Shown piece by piece: positions 8,548 to 14,397 of a stretch of DNA of 23,172 nt. Source of the stretch: Chitinophagales bacterium (GTDB lineage: Bacteria; Bacteroidota; Bacteroidia; Chitinophagales; UBA2359). Position numbers and translations under genes: made by a program. The stretch is taken from NCBI GenBank assembly GCA_020629335.1, contig JAHDDN010000028.1, forward strand, positions 1-23,172. The letters are read 5' to 3'. Within the stretch, counting starts at the first letter, position 1; every line of letters begins with the position of its first letter. The notes below the pieces were generated by a model. It was not told where the DNA came from. It did no database searches and saw only the letters and a program-made list of their open reading frames with translations.

Positions 8548-9096
8548 CTATTTCTCCTTATAAATTCTCCCTAAATATTCTCTTATAAATTTTATACGAT
8601 TTCGGACAGTATTTCTGTGTATTTTATGTTCTTTTGATATTTCTTTATTACTAAAGCCTTTTATTACCAATTCAATAATTTCTTGATTTAATTGATCTCC
8701 TAAAAAGGCTTTAATATTATTAATTAAGGACTCAAAATCATCTTGCTCATCTTGGTAAGTAACCATTTTATTTCTTATCACTCCTTGTTTAACTAATTTT
8801 TTCCTCCTTTTTTTAGTACGGTAAGAATCATTAAAGTTGTTTTTTAAAGCTTCATAAAGATAGTGTTTGAAATTTTGAGGTGTTTTAAGTTTTCCTTCAT
8901 AGATTATATTAATGATTCTAAGAAAGGTATCATGTACCAAATCTTCACATTCATCAATCCTTAAGGATTGATAATGCCTTTTACAAAAGGCAATTGCTTT
9001 AGGAGCATGGCGAGTATAGAGTGTATTAGCCGCTTTTTCGTTTCCATTGACCCATAGCTCAAGCAATTTTTCGTCAGTTAGTGTTTTTAATCGCAT
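8548..9096 (-). CDS. ECF-type sigma-70 factor
   Basis: A 182-aa sigma factor of normal ECF length. Sigma-2 is at about residues 20-95 (ECEDLVHDTFLRIINIIYEG, then the NFKHYLYEALKNNFNDSYR helix). A strongly basic segment (RTKKRRKKLVKQG) follows. Sigma-4 is at about 125-178, with helix-turn-helix GFSNKEISKEHKIHRNTVRN. It is the first gene of a two-gene minus-strand operon with the membrane anti-sigma-like protein. It is not close in sequence to the 254-aa sigma factor in the facing operon, which argues against a recent duplication. A palindrome lies 42-60 bp upstream of its start and could be a control site. Confidence 0.88.
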   Translation of the reverse strand: MRLKTLTDEKLLELWVNGNEKAANTLYTRHAPKAIAFCKRHYQSLRIDECEDLVHDTFLRIINIIYEGKLKTPQNFKHYLYEALKNNFNDSYRTKKRRKKLVKQGVIRNKMVTYQDEQDDFESLINNIKAFLGDQLNQEIIELVIKGFSNKEISKEHKIHRNTVRNRIKFIREYLGRIYKEK

Positions 9097-9137
9097 GGGA
9101 ATTTTTTACCAGTTTATTATTAAGATGTTTAAGTCTA

Positions 9138-9156
9138 ATGCTATGCACAATAGCAT
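9138..9156. promoter_or_regulatory. Palindrome upstream of the sigma factor gene
   Basis: ATGCTAT, a 5-base spacer (GCACA), then ATAGCAT: a perfect 7-bp inverted repeat in the 239-bp divergent region between the sigma factor (9096) and the adhesin (9336). It is not followed by a T-run on either strand, so an operator-like site is likelier than a terminator. Function is a guess. Confidence 0.3.
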
Positions 9157-9276
9157 CAAAAAAACATTTCTAAATATAAGACTAAATATTGATTTTTATA
9201 AAATAATTATAGTTTGATTGTGCAAGTTACTTTGGTTATACATCTAATATAATCAGAAAGAATTGTTAAGAAAAAT

Positions 9277-9284
9277 CAAAGATA
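9277..9284 (-). promoter_or_regulatory. Candidate -7 promoter box for the sigma/anti-sigma operon
   Basis: On the minus strand this reads TATCTTTG, an exact fit to TAnnTTTG. No clear -33 box is seen at the expected spacing, and the resulting leader before the start at 9096 would be about 170 bases and include the palindrome at 9138-9156. Confidence 0.3.
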
Positions 9285-9335
9285 CCAATTCTTACAATAA
9301 AGTGATTACTTAATTCTATGTGAATTTAATTAAAA

Positions 9336-12300
9336 ATGATTAAAATAACTGTAACAATAATTATTTTCTTCTTTATTAACCCAGTAGCTTGGGGACAGCT
9401 AATATCTAATTGTCCTGAAGTAATTGAAAGCTCTTTTCAATATATTTATGGTGATGAACAAAACCAATCCCCTCCTCGTAAAAACGGTATTGTACAGACA
9501 AACGATTGCGGGTATATTGTTATAGGGCGGTATGGAAACGAAAGTCCATTTTGTACTTATATTATGAAAGTAGATGAAAATGGAACTATTGTATTTTCAA
9601 AAGTAATTTCGATTTTAGGATTTAGTATTTCACCAACAGGTTTAATAGCTTTAGAAGATGATAAATACTTAATGTATGGGAGTGCATTAGACCTGTCAAA
9701 TAACAAAACTCATTTGCTTTCAGTTACTATAGACTTCGATGGAAATATATTAGAAGAAAAAACATATAGTATATCTAATAAAGACATTTTTGCAAGGAAA
9801 GCAGTTAGACTTGAAAATGGGGACATTTTATTTTTAGGAAATTACAAAACAGGTAATTTGAATAAATTTTATTTTTTGAGAGTAACGGCTGACGGTGATG
9901 TTATTTATTCTAAATATCCTTCTTCTCCAGGTTCTGGTCATAATTACATTTTAGATATTCACCCAACAGGAGATGGTGGTTTTATTGGTACGGGATTTCG
10001 TGCAGGTTGGTCTATTCCAGTTTATAAATGGGATGAGAATTTAGATTTGGAATGGGGAAAACGATTTGCAGCATCTGTTAGTTGTGAAGATGTTGGAGAA
10101 TTTATTTTTTCTACTAGTGACGGAGGTTATTTGATAGCAGGACGAACAAAAAGTTTTGGTTTAGGTACTTGTGGTGTTAGTAGTGGAACATATGTTGGAT
10201 TTTTATCTAAGATAAATGAAAATGGAAATATAATATGGTTTAAAGCACTAAGCGGCCCTAATACAAATATAATTTTTTCAATTTTTCCGACTGAAGTTAA
10301 TAATGAGTTTATTGCTTCGTTTTATGACGTTAATAATATTGGAGAAGAACAAACGGTCTCATTTTGTAAAGTAAATGACGTAAATGGAGAAATATCTGAA
10401 ATTTATTCACTTGATGCTGACTTAAATGAATATGGAGATATTTTTCCATTGCAAGATGATAAGTACATAATTAGTGGGTATACTAATAGTATAAGCAGTG
10501 GAGATTATGATCATTTACTTATTAAAACTGATGTTAATTTTAATAGTGAAGGTTGTTGGGATATTGAAGATCAATCAGATCTTCCTATAATGGAAATAAT
10601 AAGTGTTTCTGAAGTTGATGCTAGTATAGGCTATTCAGATAAAACTGTATCTGCAAACGATGTGAATGTGGATGCTTGTAATTTGCAATTTATTCAAAAA
10701 AATACTTGTAATGAGGAAATCAATACCTTTGTTGAATCTTATAATATTAGTATTTGTAATGGAGATGAATATGAACTTCCAAATGGCGAGATTGTAGATG
10801 AAAATGGAGTTTATACCTCTATTATAGAAACTGATAATTGTTGTAATGTTTTAGAAGATATTGTAGAGATAAATTTAACCATTATTCCTTCTTATGAGAC
10901 AATTATAGAAGAATCAATTTGTGATAATGAAAGTTATCAATTAGTAGATGGGAGTAATGTTACTTCGCCTGGAGATTATTCAATAACAATTCAAAGTATT
11001 GAAGGATGTGATAGTACGGTAACTGTGGCTCTTTCTGTTTTGGAAACCTCATCTTTTGTAGAGGAAGTAAAAATATGTGAAGGAGAAAATTATACCTTGT
11101 CAGATGGAACTTTAATTGACGAATCAGGTGAATATTTTGAAAACTTTGTATCTATTAATGGATGTGATAGTATCGTAACTTTAACACTTTCTGTATTTGA
11201 AACTTTATACTCTGAAGAATCAATAGAAATATGTGAGGGAGAAAGTTATATCTTACCTAATGATTCTATCGTAAGTATTGGAGGTGATTACCCAGTTGTT
11301 GAGGAAAGTGTGTTGGGTTGTGATAGTATAGTAAATTTTGTAGTTATGGTTAATCCGATTTATGATTTTACTGAAGAATTGATAAGTTGTGAAGGTGATA
11401 CTATAGTCGATATTAATGGAAGTACTATTTTTAATAATGAAACTATTGAATACACTTACTCTTCAGTATATGGCTGTGATAGTGTTGTTGTAACTAATTA
11501 TACTTTTTTACCAGAATCTGATACCATATTATTTGTGAATATTTGTGATGGTGAATTTTATATTGCGCCAGATGGAAGTTTACTTAATTTAGAAGGCATT
11601 TATGATTATCAATTGATAAAAGCAAACGGTTGTGATAGTATTATTGATATTAACTTGCTCATTAATTCTTCATTTACAATGAATGAAGAGTATATAATTT
11701 GTAGTGGTGATTCAATATTGTTGCCCAATGATACATTTGTTGGTAATGATGGAATTTTTTCATCAGCATTCGAAACAAGTTTTGGTTGTGATAGTATTAT
11801 TTACACAAATATCAGTGTTATTGAGCATGATCCCATCAATGAAATAATTGATTTGTGTGAAGGGGATATCTATATTTTGCCAAATGGGGAAGAAATAAAT
11901 AGTGATAGAGAAGTTAATATTACTTTCAGTGACGAAAATAATTGTGATAGCTTAGTTAACTATACTTTTAATTTTTATGCGCAGAGCGTAGAATATATAG
12001 AATCTAATGTTTGTTTTGGTGAAATAGTAGAATTGCCAAATGGTGATTTTATCAATGAAAGTGGTGTATACGAAAGCTCTTTTATAGATTATAGAGGATG
12101 TGACTCTATTGTATTAACGACAATAGATATGATTGATTGTGACAGCTGTTTTACGTTTCCCACAGCTTTTTCACCGAATGAAGATGGAATGAATGATGAA
12201 TTCAAGATGTTTTCTCAATGTCCAATTCAGAATTATTACTTAGCTATTTATAATCGTTGGGGAGTAAATGTTTTTGAAACGAATGATCCGAATAAATCTT

Positions 12301-12428
12301 GGAGAGGTACATTTCGTGGAGATATATTACCAACAGGAGTATATGTATGGTATTCTGAATTTGAATACTTAATAGGTAATAAAATCAAAATAGGATTTGA
12401 TAAGGGTAATATTACCTTAATCAGATAG
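9336..12428 (+). CDS. T9SS type B secreted adhesin: propeller-like head and 52-aa repeats
   Basis: A 1030-aa exported protein. Signal peptide: ITVTIIIFFFINPVAWGQ. Residues of about 50-415 carry propeller-like blades recognised by phrases such as CGYIVIGRYG, GGFIGTGFRAG and GGYLIAGRTKSFG, each followed by a K-x-DENGxIxW-like strand. From about 470 to 935 there are nine copies (the first degenerate) of a 52-residue unit with the pattern ICxGExYxLPNGxxxxxxGxY...GCDSIV. The Cys pairs suggest disulfides. The last 90 residues (FPTAFSPNEDGMNDEF ... YNRWGVNVFET ... GNITLIR) are the gliding-motility-type C-terminal domain that directs secretion by the type IX system (type B cargo). Probably a surface or released adhesin; the ligand is unknown. 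It is divergent from the sigma factor gene. Confidence 0.85.
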   Translation: MIKITVTIIIFFFINPVAWGQLISNCPEVIESSFQYIYGDEQNQSPPRKNGIVQTNDCGYIVIGRYGNESPFCTYIMKVDENGTIVFSKVISILGFSISPTGLIALEDDKYLMYGSALDLSNNKTHLLSVTIDFDGNILEEKTYSISNKDIFARKAVRLENGDILFLGNYKTGNLNKFYFLRVTADGDVIYSKYPSSPGSGHNYILDIHPTGDGGFIGTGFRAGWSIPVYKWDENLDLEWGKRFAASVSCEDVGEFIFSTSDGGYLIAGRTKSFGLGTCGVSSGTYVGFLSKINENGNIIWFKALSGPNTNIIFSIFPTEVNNEFIASFYDVNNIGEEQTVSFCKVNDVNGEISEIYSLDADLNEYGDIFPLQDDKYIISGYTNSISSGDYDHLLIKTDVNFNSEGCWDIEDQSDLPIMEIISVSEVDASIGYSDKTVSANDVNVDACNLQFIQKNTCNEEINTFVESYNISICNGDEYELPNGEIVDENGVYTSIIETDNCCNVLEDIVEINLTIIPSYETIIEESICDNESYQLVDGSNVTSPGDYSITIQSIEGCDSTVTVALSVLETSSFVEEVKICEGENYTLSDGTLIDESGEYFENFVSINGCDSIVTLTLSVFETLYSEESIEICEGESYILPNDSIVSIGGDYPVVEESVLGCDSIVNFVVMVNPIYDFTEELISCEGDTIVDINGSTIFNNETIEYTYSSVYGCDSVVVTNYTFLPESDTILFVNICDGEFYIAPDGSLLNLEGIYDYQLIKANGCDSIIDINLLINSSFTMNEEYIICSGDSILLPNDTFVGNDGIFSSAFETSFGCDSIIYTNISVIEHDPINEIIDLCEGDIYILPNGEEINSDREVNITFSDENNCDSLVNYTFNFYAQSVEYIESNVCFGEIVELPNGDFINESGVYESSFIDYRGCDSIVLTTIDMIDCDSCFTFPTAFSPNEDGMNDEFKMFSQCPIQNYYLAIYNRWGVNVFETNDPNKSWRGTFRGDILPTGVYVWYSEFEYLIGNKIKIGFDKGNITLIR
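10839..12137 (+). repeat. Tandem 156-bp coding repeat array inside the adhesin gene
   Basis: The codon pair for Cys-Asp of GCDS or NCDS begins at 11007, 11163, 11319, 11475, 11631, 11787, 11943 and 12099. Every interval is exactly 156 bp (52 codons). A degenerate first unit (CC at 10839-10844) sits about 165 bp before the first of these. The units differ a lot in sequence but not in length. Confidence 0.85.
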
Positions 12429-12431
12429 TAT

Positions 12432-12475
12432 ATCATAAATGTGATTTGATTTTTTTATAATTATAAATTTATGAT
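12432..12475. repeat. AT-rich inverted repeat just after the adhesin stop codon
   Basis: ATCATAAAT at 12432-12440 is matched by ATTTATGAT at 12467-12475, a perfect 9-bp stem with a 26-base loop that includes a T7 run. It begins 4 bases after the stop codon and ends where repeat copy A begins. It might assist 3'-end formation; the evidence is weak. Confidence 0.35.
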
Positions 12476-12713
12476 CGCGTGAGGGATAGCAGTGGTATGT
12501 GGCGTTAATGGCAATGCTTATGTAGCTTAGGAGGGCGATGGCTCGCAGAGACAAGCTCACCTTAGCGTAGTAGTATAGCCATAGCCACATAATAGCGGAT
12601 AGCCCGACTCTTTTATTATTTTCATTCGTGGGCGCACGCATTTTTTTCATGCGAGGGTGCATGTACAAGTGCGCCCCTACTGGCGAATGAAAATAATAAA
12701 AGAGGCACGTCCC
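12476..12713 (+). repeat. Dispersed structured intergenic repeat, copy A
   Basis: A complete element of about 238 bp filling most of the 427-bp gap between two secreted-protein genes. Compared with copy B (14100-14343, opposite strand) it shares GAGGGATAGCAGTGGTATG at the 5' side, GCTTA-nnnn-A-CTTAG, AGACAAG, CCTTAG, and GCCACATAATAGCGGATAGC at the core end. TATGTGGC (near 12495) can pair with GCCACATA (near 12584) in an 8-bp stem kept in both copies. The 3' third is a big hairpin (12608-12704). Stop codons interrupt all frames except chance ORFs, so it is probably non-coding RNA or a mobile intergenic element. Confidence 0.75.
12608..12704. repeat. Large hairpin: perfect 21-bp inverted repeat with nested stems
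   Basis: Arms at 12608-12628 and 12684-12704 are perfectly complementary over 21 bases (left arm begins CTCTTTTATTATTTTC). Nested inside are GGGCGCAC (12630-12637) with GTGCGCCC (12669-12676), and CGCAT with ATGCG around a T-rich loop (12637-12653). It forms the 3' part of repeat copy A; copy B has a looser equivalent with arms near 14108-14120 and 14188-14200. Confidence 0.85.
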
Positions 12714-12738
12714 AATTTAAAATATTTTACCAGTTTTT

Positions 12739-12780
12739 GTCAGCGTTTCCTTCTCTATAGGGAGGAGCGCTGACATTTTT
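12739..12780 (+). terminator. Probable rho-independent terminator
   Basis: GTCAGCG (12739-12745) pairs with CGCTGAC (12768-12774), and the inner pyrimidine and purine tracts (TTTCCTTC with GGGAGGA) can extend the stem through G-U pairs. A run ATTTTT follows directly at 12775-12780. It would end transcripts from the adhesin gene and repeat copy A before the next gene at 12856. Confidence 0.6.
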
Positions 12781-12810
12781 GCAAAATAATTCTAAGAAAA
12801 AGTAACCTTT

Positions 12811-12828
12811 TATCTCTTTGGAGAGATA
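12811..12828. promoter_or_regulatory. Palindrome overlapping a near-match promoter box
   Basis: TATCTCT, a 4-base spacer, then AGAGATA: a perfect 7-bp inverted repeat 28 bp before the start codon at 12856. It contains TATCTCTTTG, which is the Bacteroidota -7 box TAnnTTTG with two extra bases. It could be a promoter with an overlapping operator or a 5'-leader hairpin; neither is proven. Confidence 0.3.
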
Positions 12829-12855
12829 TGCTTACTAAACAAACTTGTTAAACTT

Positions 12856-14082
12856 ATGAGAACACTCACTATACTGATTAGTTTATGGATAATTAGTCAG
12901 CCAACTTTCAGCCAAATACTAATGACTAACGCAGGCGAAGTGATTAGTATTAAAGAAAACACCATCGTCTTTGTCCAAAATGGTGGTGTGCAAAATTTAC
13001 AAGGACAAATCGAAAATGATGGCATCTTTACTATAGAGGGAGATGTCATTAATGATGCCCTTATCAAAGGAGGTAACACAGAAGGTATATTTAATGTTTT
13101 AGGAAATTGGGTGAACAATAATGAGTTCATGGCGGAAAATAGCCATGTCATATTGTACGGAAGCGATCAATTAATTACTGGCAATAGCGAAACTTATTTT
13201 AATAACTTAAGCCTGGAAGGAGACGGTATCAAGCGACTTACTTTAGATGCACATGTGGAGGGAATCCTCAATTTGAACGATAGAGAATTAGCCACCGATG
13301 AATTTATCATGTATGTCAATAATCCTAATCCTATTGCGATACAACGAAGCAGTGGTTTTGTGAGCAGCTTAGATAATGGCGCATTGGCAAGATTAACGAA
13401 TAGTACGAATGAATATTTATATCCAGTAGGCTCAAGTGTTATAACCCATAGATATAGACCTGTATTGATTCAACCGACAGCAGCGGCCGCTAATACTTAT
13501 GCGGTTCGATTAGCGAATGTAAATGCCACAGATGATGGCTATAATACGAATAATTTTAATGCCCCTCTCAATGAACTCAACGAGCTTTTTTATCACCACA
13601 TCCATCACTTTGATGGAATTACAAATGCGGACATCAGCTTCCTCTTTAATCCCATAGAAGATGGTAACTGGACAAGCATAGGCAATTGGCAAACGACTAA
13701 TTGGGAGCATCTATCCAATAGTATTAGCATAGCCGATAATGAAATGAAGTTAGTCGATCATAGCAATTTTGATGACATTCCCTACATCTTGGCAAATAAT
13801 ACAGAAGTATGTAAGATCGCTCTACCCAATGCGTTTAGCCCCAATAATGATGGCGCCAATGACTTATTACGAATATTCTCTCCAGAAGAATTTGAATTAG
13901 ATCTGATGCAAATTTATAATAGATGGGGGCAAAAAGTTTATGAATCCTCAGATGTTACTCAAACTTGGGACGGTACTTTTAAAGGAGAAGAACAAGGATT
14001 AGGCACCTACGTCTATTTAATCGAAGGAAGCTGTGGAGAAGAAAGTATCTTCAAAAAAGGCAATGTCACTTTACTGAAATAG
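12856..14082 (+). CDS. T9SS type B secreted protein of unknown function
   Basis: A 408-aa exported protein with signal peptide LTILISLWIISQPTFSQ. The N-terminal half reads like stacked beta-strands with repeated short phrases (GGVQNLQGQIENDGIFTIEG, VLGNWVNNNEF, LYGSDQLITGNSETYFNNLS, LTLDAHVEGILNLNDREL), as in Bacteroidota secreted proteins that record structure on a beta-helix-like scaffold. The C-terminal 90 residues (LPNAFSPNNDGANDLLRIFS ... IYNRWGQKVYESSD ... KKGNVTLLK) are a typical gliding-motility-type sorting domain, so it leaves the cell by the type IX system. No catalytic motif was recognised. Inverted copies of the intergenic repeat lie on either side. Confidence 0.8.
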   Translation: MRTLTILISLWIISQPTFSQILMTNAGEVISIKENTIVFVQNGGVQNLQGQIENDGIFTIEGDVINDALIKGGNTEGIFNVLGNWVNNNEFMAENSHVILYGSDQLITGNSETYFNNLSLEGDGIKRLTLDAHVEGILNLNDRELATDEFIMYVNNPNPIAIQRSSGFVSSLDNGALARLTNSTNEYLYPVGSSVITHRYRPVLIQPTAAAANTYAVRLANVNATDDGYNTNNFNAPLNELNELFYHHIHHFDGITNADISFLFNPIEDGNWTSIGNWQTTNWEHLSNSISIADNEMKLVDHSNFDDIPYILANNTEVCKIALPNAFSPNNDGANDLLRIFSPEEFELDLMQIYNRWGQKVYESSDVTQTWDGTFKGEEQGLGTYVYLIEGSCGEESIFKKGNVTLLK

Positions 14083-14099
14083 ACGGAATAGATTAATTA

Positions 14100-14343
14100 G
14101 GGCGCGTCTATTATTTTTTCATTTGCCCGTGTATGGGCGGTACCTGTATGTCCGCCCTCTGCGCTAACCATGTGTCCGCCCAGTGGCCAAAAAAATAATG
14201 GACCGGGCTATCCGCTCTTATGTGGCTGTTCGGCAGCTACTTCACTAAGGCATACTTGTCTGCCCTTTCAGGGCCAGCCTGCGTCTGCCTAAGTTATGTA
14301 AGCTCCCTCTCGACGCCACATACCGCTACTATCCCTCGCGCAT
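14100..14343 (-). repeat. Dispersed structured intergenic repeat, copy B
   Basis: A full-length copy of about 244 bp, on the minus strand, in the 315-bp gap before the collagen-like gene. Read on the minus strand it begins CGCGAGGGATAGTAGCGGTA, keeps the TATGTGGC/GCCACATA stem, and ends AAAAAATAATAGACGCGCCC, aligning with the 3' end of copy A. A local hairpin GCCC-TGAAA-GGGC replaces the different GCGA-TGGC-TCGC hairpin of copy A at the same place. A second hairpin pairs GGGCGG with CCGCCC near 14136-14156. A chance ORF runs through it on the + strand but is not considered a gene. Confidence 0.75.
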
Positions 14344-14397
14344 CAATTTTATTTAAAACCTTAAACGATTTATATCAAAACATCAAAAGAAGCAATC

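Noticed and set aside
10839..12137. CRISPR-like array because of regular spacing
   Set aside because: The period is 156 bp, lies within one open frame, and the units are coding repeats with conserved Cys/Gly residues.
12417..12668. 83-aa minus-strand ORF across the intergenic region
   Set aside because: It runs antisense through repeat copy A and its hairpin; the translation has no protein-like features and is explained by the repeat.
12476..14343. Composite transposon formed by repeat copies A and B
   Set aside because: No transposase, no target duplication seen, and the two copies are strongly diverged; kept only as a note on the flanking layout.
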